A stretch of DNA of 64,000 nucleotides, from positions 62,001-126,000 of the forward strand of contig CAWELN010000009.1 of assembly GCA_963809795.1 (NCBI GenBank). The letters run 5' to 3'. The notes beneath the pieces were generated by a model that did no database searches, had not been told where the DNA came from, and worked only from the letters and a program-made list of their open reading frames with translations. The position numbers were made by a program, and so were the translations under genes. Shown here piece by piece: positions 27,045 to 35,628 of the stretch. The stretch's first letter is position 1; each line of letters starts with the position of its first letter. Source of the DNA: DASUAS01 sp963809795 (GTDB lineage: Bacteria; Actinomycetota; Acidimicrobiia; IMCC26256; DASPTH01).

Positions 27045-29048
27045 ATGCAGATCACGATCACGCTGCCCGACGGTTCGACGCGTGACTACGAGCAGGGAGT
27101 CACCGCCGGCGAGGTCGCGGCGTCCATCGGCCGTGGGCTGGCCAAGGCCGCGCTGGCGGCGAAGGTCACGGAGGACGGCGGCGCGGCCGAGTGGTACGAC
27201 CTGTCGCGCCCGATCGAGCACGATGCCGCCCTCGCCATCGTCACCCCCGACACGTCAGAGGGGAGGGAGGTCCTGCGCCACTCGACCGCGCACGTGATGG
27301 CGCAGGCCGTCACCGACCTGTTCCCGGGAGCGAAGTACGCCATCGGTCCCGCGATCGAGGACGGCTTCTACTACGACTTCGAGCTCCCTGACGGCGCGCA
27401 CTTCAGCGACGACGACCTCGGGCGCATCGAGGCGCGGATGCGCGAGATCGTGCAGGACGACGAGCCGTTCCTGCGCGAGGAGCTCGACCGCGAGCACGCC
27501 ATCGCCACCTTCGCCGACCAGCCCTACAAGATCGAGATCATCGAGCGGGTCGACCCCTCCGACGCGGCGGAGATCGGCACCGGCACCACCATCTCCGTCT
27601 ACCGGAACCCACGCGCCGGCACGTCGGAGTTCGGGAGCGACGAGTTCGTCGACCTCTGCCGCGGTCCCCACGTGCCGTCCACCAAGCGGCTCGGCGCGTT
27701 CAAGCTCACCAAGGTCGCCGGTGCCTACTGGCGGGGCGACGAGAAGCGTCCGATGCTGCAGCGCATCTACGGCACCGCGTGGGAGTCGAAGGCCGCGCTC
27801 GAGGAGCACCTGCATCGCCTGGAAGAGGCCGAGAAGCGCGACCACCGCAAGCTCGGCGCCGAGCTCGACCTCTTCTCGTTCCCCGACGAGATCGGCCCGG
27901 GCCTGGCGGTGTTCCACCCCAAGGGCGGGACCATCCGCCGGGTGATGGAGGACTACTCGCGCCGCCGGCACGAGGAGGCGGGGTACGAGTTCGTCAACTC
28001 ACCGCACATCACCAAGTCGAAGCTGTTCGAGATCTCGGGGCACCTCGACTGGTTCGCCGACTCGATGTACCCGCCGATGGAGCTCGACGGCGAGAGTGAC
28101 TACTACCTCAAGCCGATGAACTGCCCGTTCCACATCCTGATCTACCGGAGCGGGATGCGTTCGTACCGCGAGCTGCCGCTCCGCCTGTTCGAGTTCGGCA
28201 CCGTCTACCGCTACGAGAAGTCGGGCGTGGTCCACGGGCTCACCCGCGTGCGGGGCATGACGCAGGACGACGCGCACATCTTCTGCACGCGCGAGCAGGT
28301 CGTCCCCGAGCTGCAGCGCGCGCTCGAGTTCGTCATCAGCGTGCTGCGCGACTACGGCCTCGACGACTTCTACCTCGAGCTGTCGACCAAGCCCGAAGGC
28401 AAGGCGGTCGGCACCGACGAGGAGTGGGAGGAGGCGACGAACGCGTTGCGCACCGTCGCCGAGGCCGACGACCTCGAGCTGGTGATGGACGAGGGCGGCG
28501 GCGCGTTCTACGGCCCCAAGATCTCGGTGCAGGCCAAGGACGCCATCGGCCGCACCTGGCAGATGTCGACGATCCAGCTCGACCTCCAGCTGCCGCAGCG
28601 CTTCGAGCTCGAGTACATCGGCGCCGACAACGAGCGTCACCGCCCGGTCATGATCCACCGGGCGCTCTTCGGCACCATCGAGCGCTTCTTCGCCATCCTC
28701 ACCGAGCACTACGCCGGTGCGTTCCCCGCCTGGCTCGCACCGGTGCAGGCGACGGTCCTGCCCGTGGCCGACCGGCACGAGGAGTACGCGCACGAGGTCG
28801 CGGCGCGCCTCCGCGCCGACGGCCGCCGCGTCGAGCTGGTCGACGCGCACTCCGACTCCCTCGGGTCGCGCATCCGCCGGGCCAAGCTCGAGAAGGTCCC
28901 GTACGTGCTCGTGGTCGGCGACGACGACGTCGAGCACCGCACCGTCGGCGTGAACCGCCGGGGAAGTGACGCGCCCGAGCGGGGCGTCGCGGTCGACGAC
29001 TTCGTGGCGCGTCTCGCCCTCGACGTCGACACCCGCGTGGTGGCATGA
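27045..29048 (+). CDS. thrS: Threonyl-tRNA synthetase
   Basis: Class II synthetase of 667 residues. The domains in order are TGS (about 1-62), the editing N2 domain (HSTAHVMAQAVTDLFPGAKYAIGP), the catalytic core with motif 2-type LRLFEFGTVYRYEKSG and zinc ligand Cys in MNCPFHILIYRSG, motif 3 DNERHRPVMIHRALFGTIERFF, and the C-terminal anticodon-binding domain (PVQATVLPVADRHEEYAHEV). The start is immediately followed by the TGS domain. Next to the HIT gene, as in mycobacteria. Confidence 0.96.
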   Translation: MQITITLPDGSTRDYEQGVTAGEVAASIGRGLAKAALAAKVTEDGGAAEWYDLSRPIEHDAALAIVTPDTSEGREVLRHSTAHVMAQAVTDLFPGAKYAIGPAIEDGFYYDFELPDGAHFSDDDLGRIEARMREIVQDDEPFLREELDREHAIATFADQPYKIEIIERVDPSDAAEIGTGTTISVYRNPRAGTSEFGSDEFVDLCRGPHVPSTKRLGAFKLTKVAGAYWRGDEKRPMLQRIYGTAWESKAALEEHLHRLEEAEKRDHRKLGAELDLFSFPDEIGPGLAVFHPKGGTIRRVMEDYSRRRHEEAGYEFVNSPHITKSKLFEISGHLDWFADSMYPPMELDGESDYYLKPMNCPFHILIYRSGMRSYRELPLRLFEFGTVYRYEKSGVVHGLTRVRGMTQDDAHIFCTREQVVPELQRALEFVISVLRDYGLDDFYLELSTKPEGKAVGTDEEWEEATNALRTVAEADDLELVMDEGGGAFYGPKISVQAKDAIGRTWQMSTIQLDLQLPQRFELEYIGADNERHRPVMIHRALFGTIERFFAILTEHYAGAFPAWLAPVQATVLPVADRHEEYAHEVAARLRADGRRVELVDAHSDSLGSRIRRAKLEKVPYVLVVGDDDVEHRTVGVNRRGSDAPERGVAVDDFVARLALDVDTRVVA

Positions 29049-29111
29049 GCGTGAGCGAGCCGGGTATCCCGGCGAGTAGCGAATGCCCAGTGGTGGTGGC
29101 ATGAGCGTGAG
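29037..29111 (+). repeat. Junction duplication between thrS and the HIT gene
   Basis: The 19-bp GTGGTGGCATGAGCGTGAG occurs at 29037-29055 and again at 29093-29111. The first copy holds the thrS stop codon and the second the likely start codon of the next gene. The segment between contains a CCGGG-TAT-CCCGG hairpin. Confidence 0.8.
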
Positions 29112-29634
29112 GCGTGGCGTGAGCGGGCCCGGGGGCCTCGATCGCCTCTGGGCGGGGTGGCGCACCACCTACATCGATGGGGTCGCCACCCAGGAACCGT
29201 CCGATGATCCCGAGGAGTGCCTCTTCGAACGGCTGGCGGCGGCTCCCGCCGCCGAGTCGCTCGTGCTGGCGCGCAACGAGCATGCCTTCGCGGTCATGAA
29301 CGCGTACCCGTACACGTCCGGGCACCTGATGGTCGCACCGCTGCGGCACGAGTCGACCCTCGCCGACCTGACGCGCCACGAGGCGGCCGCGGTGATGGCC
29401 CTGGTGCAGGACGCCAACGTCGCCGTGATGGCGGCGTACCGGCCCGACGGCATCAACGTCGGCGCCAACATCGGCCGCGCCGCGGGTGCGGGCATTCCGG
29501 GTCACGTACACCTGCACGTGCTGCCACGGTGGGCCGGCGACACCAACTTCATGACCGCGGTCGCCGAGGCCCGGGTCCTCCCCGAACCACTCACCACGAG
29601 CTACGAGAAGCTCCGGGCCGAGTGGCCGACCTGA
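29101..29634 (+). CDS. HIT-family nucleotide hydrolase/phosphorylase
   Basis: Histidine-triad enzyme, probably acting on Ap4A or adenosine phosphoramidates, equivalent in place to mycobacterial Rv2613c. The triad is HVHLHVLPRW; the N-terminal strand LARNEHAFAVMNAYPYTSGHLMVAP and NVGANIGRAAGAGIPGHV are typical. ATG 29101 was chosen inside the second copy of the junction repeat; earlier in-frame ATG 29083 adds six residues. It has 177 residues and lies between thrS and lipid genes, as in related Actinobacteria. Confidence 0.9.
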   Translation: MSVRRGVSGPGGLDRLWAGWRTTYIDGVATQEPSDDPEECLFERLAAAPAAESLVLARNEHAFAVMNAYPYTSGHLMVAPLRHESTLADLTRHEAAAVMALVQDANVAVMAAYRPDGINVGANIGRAAGAGIPGHVHLHVLPRWAGDTNFMTAVAEARVLPEPLTTSYEKLRAEWPT

Positions 29635-29647
29635 GCGACGGGGCAGG

Positions 29648-29653
29648 TACCGT
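29648..29653 (+). promoter_or_regulatory. Putative -10 box (leaderless)
   Basis: TACCGT ends 7 nt before ATG 29661, again without a Shine-Dalgarno sequence. Confidence 0.4.
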
Positions 29654-29660
29654 CTTCGCG

Positions 29661-30200
29661 ATGCCGGACGACGACGCACCCCCGATCCCCGGCGATCGGG
29701 TGCCCGACGACGAGGGAGACGAGCTCCCCGAGGACCTCGACGTCACTGCCTACGTCGGCCCGTACCTCTTCCCGACCATGGAACGCCGGCGCATCCCGGC
29801 GACGATGTACCTCGTGCTCGCGGCGCTCTGCCTGGTCGGCTGGCTGGTGTCGAGCAACGGTGGTCTCCTCGGCGCGGCGATCTTCCTCGCCCTCGTGGCT
29901 GCGTACCACTACGCGTGCGCCTGGCCGCTGACCATCGACCAGACGGAGGCGTTGCTGATCGCCTCCCGTACCGTCGGCTTCGCGGTCGGTCACTCGAGCG
30001 CGCAGCTGGCCTGGCACGGTTTGCGGGCGCGACCGGTCTGGCGCATCCTCCTCTACAGCGCGGAGTCACCCCCGGCGATGCGCGGCCTGGTGCAGATCGA
30101 CGCGGTCGACGGCACGGTGATGGGGGAGTACACCGAACCGAACCCCGAGGACTGGTCGAAGTACGGCGTCGACGAAACGTCAGGTCGAGCACAGGAATGA
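29661..30200 (+). CDS. Hypothetical membrane protein
   Basis: 179 residues. Residues 1-40 are very acidic (PDDEGDELPEDLDVTAYVG), followed by two hydrophobic segments (MYLVLAALCLVGWLVSS and LLGAAIFLALVAAYHYACAW). A soluble C-terminal part follows with LTIDQTEALLIASRTVGFAVGHSSAQLAWHGL and WRILLYSAESPP, which looks like a PH-like or bPH-type strand pattern. I do not recognise a named family. The codon usage and a -10 box beside the start support a real gene. Confidence 0.75.
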   Translation: MPDDDAPPIPGDRVPDDEGDELPEDLDVTAYVGPYLFPTMERRRIPATMYLVLAALCLVGWLVSSNGGLLGAAIFLALVAAYHYACAWPLTIDQTEALLIASRTVGFAVGHSSAQLAWHGLRARPVWRILLYSAESPPAMRGLVQIDAVDGTVMGEYTEPNPEDWSKYGVDETSGRAQE

Positions 30201-30230
30201 CCCCGACCTGACGCGACGAGGCGCTGGTTG

Positions 30231-31235
30231 TCAACGCACGTTGTCGAGGATGGGCTGTCCGTCACACTGCGGCGGCTCGAGATCGCCGCCCGTCGCGCCG
30301 AGGAGGTCCGGGAGGTCGCGAGTCGTGGCGCCGGTTCCGTGGGCGAGGCCGATCAGCCAGCGCTGCCCCGTGACCCAGCCTCCCGCCGACACCTTTCCGC
30401 GTCCGCACCAGTATCGATCGAACGTGGCCTGTCGATCCCGCCGTTGCTGTTCGGTCGCGTACACGTACATCTGCACGACGAAGTGATCGCCGGTGCACTC
30501 GCCGGCACTCGTGGCTCGGAGCGCCCCCGCACCGGTGAGTGGTTGGTACGAGCACTGGATGCCGTCCGCGTGCAGAGCCCGGGCGATGGCCGCCGCGTTC
30601 TCGTAGTCGGGCGCGTCGTGGTGAACCCGGGCGCTCGCGACGACGAATCCCAGCAGCGCGACGCACGCGACGAGCACGATCGCCTTCCTCGCTCGCGCCT
30701 TCGAGCCCGGCTGCGCGCTTCGATGCTCGAGTCGTGCGAGCTCGTCATCGGGGAACAAGGCTCGTGGATAGCCATGCATGGCCGCGTTGCCGCGCAGTTG
30801 CACGAAGACGAAGTCACCCCTGGTGATGACGGAGCGGACGAGCTCGTACGAGTAGCGGTGCGACGAGAGCGGACCGCTCACGACGAAGTCGTGTTCTTCG
30901 AAGCCGGACTGCCAGACCGCGCCCTCGGGCACTCGCCGTTGCATGACCCGCAGGTTCAAGAGGTACAACGCAGCCAGCACGACGCACCACACCGGTACGA
31001 CCAGCACCACTGAGCGACCGGCCGCGGTGACGAGACGGTCGAGCGCTCCCGACCTCATGTCCGTAGCGTCGTAGAAGAGCGTTGTCCCGATCGCCAGCAC
31101 GACGACGAATCCGAACCAGAACCGCCCGACGCCGCGCAACGTCATCAGGGCGCGCGTCATGGCGCGCGCCGTGCCCGCATCGGCGACGAAGCGACATTGG
31201 TAGGGCGCTTCCGTCGCGCCTGTGGTCACCGGCAT
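30231..31235 (-). CDS. Membrane protein with a YcxB-like domain
   Basis: 334 residues from ATG 31235. Two N-terminal membrane segments (FWFGFVVVLAIGTTLFY and VVLVVPVWCVVLAALYLLNL) are followed by a YcxB-like region (VWQSGFEEHDFVVSGPLSSHRYSYELVRSVITRGDF segments, then FPDDELARL). A third membrane segment (IVLVACVALLGFVVASA) leads to an extracellular C-terminal domain of about 120 residues with four Cys (QCSYQ, GECTGD, YWCGRG, PQCDG) that may form disulfides. Function unknown. It converges with the gene at 29661 across a 30-bp gap. Confidence 0.75.
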   Translation of the reverse strand: MPVTTGATEAPYQCRFVADAGTARAMTRALMTLRGVGRFWFGFVVVLAIGTTLFYDATDMRSGALDRLVTAAGRSVVLVVPVWCVVLAALYLLNLRVMQRRVPEGAVWQSGFEEHDFVVSGPLSSHRYSYELVRSVITRGDFVFVQLRGNAAMHGYPRALFPDDELARLEHRSAQPGSKARARKAIVLVACVALLGFVVASARVHHDAPDYENAAAIARALHADGIQCSYQPLTGAGALRATSAGECTGDHFVVQMYVYATEQQRRDRQATFDRYWCGRGKVSAGGWVTGQRWLIGLAHGTGATTRDLPDLLGATGGDLEPPQCDGQPILDNVR

Positions 31236-31677
31236 CCCCACCACGGAGATGACGGCAGTGATGCCGGCGAACTGAAGTTCCGATCTCCGCCGGTCCGGCC
31301 GGAGCGTGACCCGCGCGGCCGGAGGCGACGAAGCCCCGGCCAGCGCTCGGCAGTAGCCGGGGCCTCAGCGTCGCGTGGAGGCGTGGCGAGTGTCGGCTCC
31401 CGCCGCCCCCACGTCAACCCAAAAATCGGGCCGTCGCGAAGGCGTGAGCATCCGCGGCCGGACACGCGGCGTGCGCGAGCATCGTGCGCGTGGGGCGGGC
31501 ACCTCACCGGGGGGGTTCAGATGCCTGCGGGTCTCATGCGAGGAATGTGCGTGGCGCTGCTCTTCGACGCCGTCCTCGCCGCTGCCGTCTACCTGACCGG
31601 GAGCGCCGTCGGGCTCTGGTGAGCGCACCCGACGGGTGCGTACGGGGTCATGGCCGGACGCCGCGAGCGTCCCGCGA
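31236..31677. other. Intergenic region with a strong hairpin and one possible tiny gene
   Basis: This 442-bp gap separates the divergently read YcxB-like gene from the 3' end of the Thr/Pro-repeat gene. It contains a perfect 8-bp stem GCCCCGGC/GCCGGGGC (31333-31340 with 31356-31363). On + there is one small frame (31521-31622), listed separately. No tRNA, riboswitch or clear promoter was recognised. Confidence 0.6.
31521..31622 (+). CDS. Possible small single-span membrane protein
   Basis: ATG 31521 opens a 33-residue frame, starting MPAGLMRGMCVALLFDAVLA, with one hydrophobic stretch of about 22 residues and a short tail. A GGGGGG run 5-10 nt upstream could act as ribosome binding site. There is no homology evidence; size and topology are the only support. 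Confidence 0.3.
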   Translation: MPAGLMRGMCVALLFDAVLAAAVYLTGSAVGLW

Positions 31678-32352
31678 TCACAGGAACGGCAGCAACGGGC
31701 CGAGGATCGGCGGCAGGATCGGCTTCGGCTGGGTGGTCGTCGTCGGCGCGGTCGTGGTGGGCGCCGCGGTGGTCGGGGGTGCCGTGGTCGGCGCCGGCTT
31801 GGTGGTGGGCGGCGCGGTGGTCGGGGCCGCGGTGGTCGGCGCCGGCTTGGTGGTGGGCGGCGCGGTGGTCGGGGCCGCGGTGGTCGGCGCCGGCTTGGTG
31901 GTGGGTGCCGGCTTCGTGGTCGTCGGGTCGGGCTTGGTCGTCGGCGGGCTCGTCTTGGTGGTCGGCGGCGAGGTGGCGAGGGCGGGTCCCGGCTTGGCGG
32001 TGACGACCGACGGCGAGGACCCGGGCGAGACGGTGGGTGCCGCCAGGAGGCCGAAGAGGCTCGGGGCGCCCGCCCGACGCCGGGCGGTGGTGACGGTGGG
32101 ACTCGGCGCGGCGGTGCCCTTCGGCGCGGTGGGCGAGGTGGCCGACTCGCCCTTCACCACGATGGGGGGTTGCGGCAGGGTGCCGGGCGTCGTCGAGCCG
32201 GTCGCGGCCCGGTGCGGCCGGGTGGTCGCGGCGCCGAGCCCGCTCTGGATCGAGGGGTTCGAGGCCGGTTGCGAGGCGTACACGAGGATGACGGCCGCCC
32301 CGACGGCCAGGAACGCGAAGAACGCGATGACAACGATTCGTCGTTCGGTCAC
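31678..32352 (-). CDS. Membrane-anchored Thr/Pro-repeat protein
   Basis: GTG 32352 is preceded by GGGAGGGG. 224 residues: a short cytoplasmic start, one membrane segment (RIVVIAFFAFLAVGAAVILVYA), then an extracellular low-complexity chain. The C-terminal half consists of Thr/Pro/Ala/Lys repeats (TTAPPTTKPAPTTAAP type) ending in a hydrophobic PILPPILGPLLPFL. Such mucin-like stalks usually span the cell wall or carry glycosylation. No catalytic domain is visible. It lies between EF-G2 and the YcxB-like gene, on the same strand as both. Confidence 0.78.
   Translation of the reverse strand: MTERRIVVIAFFAFLAVGAAVILVYASQPASNPSIQSGLGAATTRPHRAATGSTTPGTLPQPPIVVKGESATSPTAPKGTAAPSPTVTTARRRAGAPSLFGLLAAPTVSPGSSPSVVTAKPGPALATSPPTTKTSPPTTKPDPTTTKPAPTTKPAPTTAAPTTAPPTTKPAPTTAAPTTAPPTTKPAPTTAPPTTAAPTTTAPTTTTQPKPILPPILGPLLPFL
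31790..31910. repeat. 48-bp tandem repeat inside the Thr/Pro-repeat gene
   Basis: Units begin at 31790, 31838 and 31886, an exact 48-bp spacing, each encoding a 16-residue Thr/Pro/Ala/Lys block on the minus strand. The first two units are nearly identical in DNA and the third diverges after about 25 bp, which suggests recent expansion or active length variation. Confidence 0.8.
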
Positions 32353-32660
32353 TGGGTTCCCCTCCCGGAGAGGTGCTCGCGCCTCCCCCGACTGCCCAGG
32401 TCGTCGGCGCGCGCCCGTGGCGCCGTGGGGAGGTGCAGGTGACTGCGGACCCGCTTGGCACCCATCATGCCCCGGCGCCCGGTCCGCCACCAACCCCTGA
32501 TTCCGACCGACCGGTCGGAGTGCGACCCCGGTGGGGGAACCGGGACCGCAAAATGGCCCGCCGCGCAGGCGGAGGCAGGGAGGGGCAGGGCTCCCGTCAT
32601 CGACGCCCGCGCCTGCGGGCCGAAGAGGGGAACCTCGCGGCGCGCCCGCCTATTCCCAGG
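32353..32660. other. Intergenic region downstream of the EF-G paralogue
   Basis: This 308-bp gap between EF-G2 (ends 32661) and the Thr/Pro-repeat gene (starts 32352), both on minus, contains a hairpin GCCCGC-GCCT-GCGGGC (32605-32620), possibly terminating EF-G2. It also has a 12-bp palindrome CCGACCGGTCGG (32507-32518) about 155 bp before the next start. No riboswitch was recognised. Confidence 0.5.
32605..32620 (-). terminator. Possible hairpin terminator of EF-G2
   Basis: A perfect 6-bp GC stem with a 4-nt loop about 40 bp after the EF-G2 stop codon. There is no U-run, so intrinsic termination is uncertain. Confidence 0.35.
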
Positions 32661-34688
32661 TCAGCCTGCGCTGGCGGCCGCCCGCACCTTGTCGACCAGG
32701 TGTGTCGGCATCGGGTCGTAGTGCGAGTGCGACGCGGTGAACCGGCCCCGGCCACCGGTCATCGACCGGAGGTCGATGGTGTAGCGCAGCACCTCGGAGG
32801 TCGGGACCAGCGCCACCACCTCGACCTCGCCGTTGCCGACCGCGCTCGAGCCCTGGATGCGCCCCCGCTTCGAATTCAGGTCGCCCATGATGTCGCCCTG
32901 GTGGGCCTCGGGCGCGGTGACGACGAGCTCGCTGATCGGCTCCAGCAGGATCGGGTCGGCCTTCGCCATCGCCTCCTTGAAGCCGATGGAGCCGGCCATC
33001 TTGAAGCTCATCTCCGACGAGTCCACCGAGTGGTACTTGCCGTCGAAGCAGGTCACCTTCACGTCGACGACGGGGTAGCCGTAGACGCCGCCCTGCTCCA
33101 TCGTCTCGTGGACGCCCTTCTCCACCGCGGGGATGAACTGGCGGGGGATGGCGCCCCCCACGATCTGGTCGACGAACTCGAAGCCGCCGCCGCGCTCGAG
33201 GGGTTCGACCCGCACGAACGCGACCCCGAACTGGCCGTGACCGCCGGTCTGCTTCTTGTACTTGCCCTCGGCCTCGGCCTCGTGGGTGATGGTCTCCCGG
33301 TAGGCGACCTTCACCTCTTCCGTCTCGACCTCGACGCCGAGCTTGCGGTGCAGGCGTTCCTGCGCGATCCCGAGGTGGGTCTCGCCCTGACCCCACAGCA
33401 GTGTCTGGTGGGTCTCGGCGTTGCGCTCGAGGCGGAGCGCGGGGTCCTCGTCGAGCAGGCGGTGCAGCGCGTTGGCGAGCTTGTCCTCGTCGCTCTTCGA
33501 CTTCGCCCGGATCGCGATCGCGAGCACCGGTGCGGGCGGCTCGAACGGCTCGACGTCGACCTCGGCGCCGCGCGCACCGAGCACGTCGCCGGTGGTCGTG
33601 TCGGCGAGCTTGGCGACGGCGGCGATGTCGCCCGTCGGCACCTCGGAGATCGCCTCCTGCTCCTTGCCGCGGATCACCGACAGCTGATGCAGCCGCTCGT
33701 CGTGCATGGTGCGGCCGTTCACCAGCGTGGCATCGGTCTTCACCGTGCCCTGCAGCACCTTGAACAGGTTCACGTGGCCGACGTACGGGTCGACGATGGT
33801 CTTGAACACGAACGCGACCGGTGGACCGTCGCCCGCCGCGGGCTTGGGCGCGGGGCCCTCCTCGGTGATGAACGACGCCAGCCGGTCGACGCCGATGAGC
33901 TTGGTCGCGCTGCCGCACAGGACCGGAAACACCGCGCCCGAGGCGACACCGTCGGCGAGCGCGTGCGCGAGCTCGGCGGTCGGGATCGCCTCGTCGGCCA
34001 GGTACCGCTCCATGAGGTCGTCGTCGCCGACGACGATCCCCTCGATCAGCGCGTCGTGGATCGAGTGCTCCTCCATCTCCATCTCGGGCGGGATCGGGCC
34101 CTCGGTCGCCTTGCCGTCGAGGTAGTGCACCGCGTGGTCGTCGAGCAGCTCGACGACACCGTGGAACGCGGCTTCGTCGCCGATGGGCAGCTGCAACGGT
34201 GCGACGCCGGCACCGAACTTGTCCTTGAGCTCGTCGAGCGTCCGGGAGAACGACGAGCGCTCGCGGTCGAGCTTGTTGACGAACACCGCGCGCGGCAGCC
34301 CGAGCTCCTCGGCCATGCGCCACACGATCTCGGTCTGCACCTCGACGCCCTCGATCGCCGACACCACGAACACCGCGAGGTCGGCGGCGCGCAGCGCGGC
34401 GGCGACGTCGCTCACGAAGTCGGCGTAGCCGGGCGTGTCGATCACGTTGACCTTGTGGCCGTCGTGCTCGAACGGCGCCAGCGCCAGCGACACCGAGATG
34501 CGGCGGCGCGCCTCTTCGGGGTCGAAGTCGGTGGTGGTGCTGCCGTCCTCCACCTTCCCGAGGCGGGGGATCGCCCCGGCGGTGAAGAGGAGGGCCTCGG
34601 CGAGGGAGGTCTTGCCCGAACCGCCGTGGCCGACCAGGGCCACATTGCGGATCTTCTCCGTCGGGAACGTCTTCGCCGCCACCGGCAC
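32661..34688 (-). CDS. fusA2: Elongation factor G-like protein (EF-G2/FusA2)
   Basis: 675 residues. GTPase motifs are GHGGSGKTSLAEAL (G1), DTPGYADFVSDV (G3) and NKLDRE (G4). The switch I element reads RRRISVSLAL in place of the ERERGITI typical of canonical EF-G, as in the EF-G2 paralogues of mycobacteria. Domains II-V follow, with GGHGQFGVAFVRVEP and SFKMAGSIGFKEAM near the C-terminus. It is not in a str operon (no rpsL, rpsG or tuf beside it), which also argues for the paralogue. EF-G2 of mycobacteria lacks clear translocase activity. GTG 34688 has a G-rich RBS. Confidence 0.88.
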   Translation of the reverse strand: MPVAAKTFPTEKIRNVALVGHGGSGKTSLAEALLFTAGAIPRLGKVEDGSTTTDFDPEEARRRISVSLALAPFEHDGHKVNVIDTPGYADFVSDVAAALRAADLAVFVVSAIEGVEVQTEIVWRMAEELGLPRAVFVNKLDRERSSFSRTLDELKDKFGAGVAPLQLPIGDEAAFHGVVELLDDHAVHYLDGKATEGPIPPEMEMEEHSIHDALIEGIVVGDDDLMERYLADEAIPTAELAHALADGVASGAVFPVLCGSATKLIGVDRLASFITEEGPAPKPAAGDGPPVAFVFKTIVDPYVGHVNLFKVLQGTVKTDATLVNGRTMHDERLHQLSVIRGKEQEAISEVPTGDIAAVAKLADTTTGDVLGARGAEVDVEPFEPPAPVLAIAIRAKSKSDEDKLANALHRLLDEDPALRLERNAETHQTLLWGQGETHLGIAQERLHRKLGVEVETEEVKVAYRETITHEAEAEGKYKKQTGGHGQFGVAFVRVEPLERGGGFEFVDQIVGGAIPRQFIPAVEKGVHETMEQGGVYGYPVVDVKVTCFDGKYHSVDSSEMSFKMAGSIGFKEAMAKADPILLEPISELVVTAPEAHQGDIMGDLNSKRGRIQGSSAVGNGEVEVVALVPTSEVLRYTIDLRSMTGGRGRFTASHSHYDPMPTHLVDKVRAAASAG

Positions 34689-34756
34689 CCCCCGAAACTC
34701 GCAGGCTTTTTCGCAGTCTACGCAGGCCCGTCGGAGCGCCGCCCGGGGCCGCGGCG

Positions 34757-34792
34757 CCCGGAGTCCGGGAGCCTTGCAGCCCGGAGTCCGGG
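34757..34792. repeat. Two copies of a short palindrome between EF-G2 and pgsA
   Basis: CCCGGAGTCCGGG occurs at 34757-34769 and 34780-34792, 23 bp apart, in the divergent promoter region. Each copy is a 5-bp inverted repeat with a 3-bp centre. Paired palindromes of this kind are typical operator sites. The regulator is unknown. Confidence 0.55.
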
Positions 34793-34893
34793 AACCCGGC
34801 GGCGGTGCGCCGTCCCGGGGGGACGAGGAGTGGGTGTTACCCTGATGGGGCACTCTCTCCCTGCAACCGTTCCCGACCGAGGACTTTCTGCGC

Positions 34894-35610
34894 ATGCTCG
34901 ACGGACGCTGGCGCGCGACAGTCGAGCGGGGACTCGAACCCGTCGGCCAGGGCCTGTACCGGGCCGGGATCACCGCCGACGGCCTGACCGTCATCGGGTT
35001 GGTCTTCGCCATCGGCACCGCGTTGCTGATCGCCGACGGCCACCTCCTGCTCGGGGTCTTCGGCGTCGTCCTCACCGGTCTGCCCGACATCCTCGACGGT
35101 TCGGTGGCGCGCCAGAGCGGCCGCGCCGGCCCGCGCGGCGCCTTCTTCGACTCGGTCTGCGACCGCGTCGCCGACGCGGCGCTGTTCATCGGGGTCGCGT
35201 GGTACCTCTCCGAGACCGAGGACGCGCACTACGCCGTGCTGGCGATGGCGGTGCTCGCGCTCTCGATGCTGATCACCTACGAGCGGGCGCGCGCCGAGTC
35301 GCTCGGCTTCCAGGCGCGCGGTGGCCTCATGGAGCGCGCCGAACGGCTCGTGCTGCTCGGCGTCGGGTTGGCGTTCGACATCCTCGTGCCGATCCTCTGG
35401 GTGATGCTGGCGCTGACCGCGCTCACCGCGATCCAACGGTTCGTGAAGGTGTGGCGCCAGGCCACGCCCGAGCGGCCCCGCCGCACGCGTCACCACCGCG
35501 GCTCGGGCACCGAGGAGCCCCGCGCGGGCAGCCTCGCGCAGTGGTGGGCGGCGCACCGCCCGCAGACCGAGCGCGCGGGCCGCTCGGGCTCCGCGTCCCG
35601 TCGCCGCTGA
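34894..35610 (+). CDS. pgsA: Phosphatidylinositol-phosphate synthase (CDP-alcohol phosphatidyltransferase, PgsA1)
   Basis: Makes phosphatidylinositol phosphate, the first step towards PI and its mannosides. The full CDP-alcohol phosphatidyltransferase motif is present: DILDGSVAR, eight residues, then GAFFDSVCD, giving the four metal-binding Asp. About six hydrophobic segments are visible. Length is 238 residues with a basic, disordered C-terminus. Its position before patA and pimA, as in mycobacteria, supports the inositol-phosphate specificity over phosphatidylglycerol-phosphate synthase. Confidence 0.9.
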   Translation: MLDGRWRATVERGLEPVGQGLYRAGITADGLTVIGLVFAIGTALLIADGHLLLGVFGVVLTGLPDILDGSVARQSGRAGPRGAFFDSVCDRVADAALFIGVAWYLSETEDAHYAVLAMAVLALSMLITYERARAESLGFQARGGLMERAERLVLLGVGLAFDILVPILWVMLALTALTAIQRFVKVWRQATPERPRRTRHHRGSGTEEPRAGSLAQWWAAHRPQTERAGRSGSASRRR

Positions 35611-35628
35611 CCGACCACTCCCACCGCG

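Noticed and set aside
32353..32660. Riboswitch (for example c-di-AMP type) before the Thr/Pro-repeat gene
   Set aside because: The region has hairpins and G-rich runs, but I could not match it to any conserved riboswitch core.
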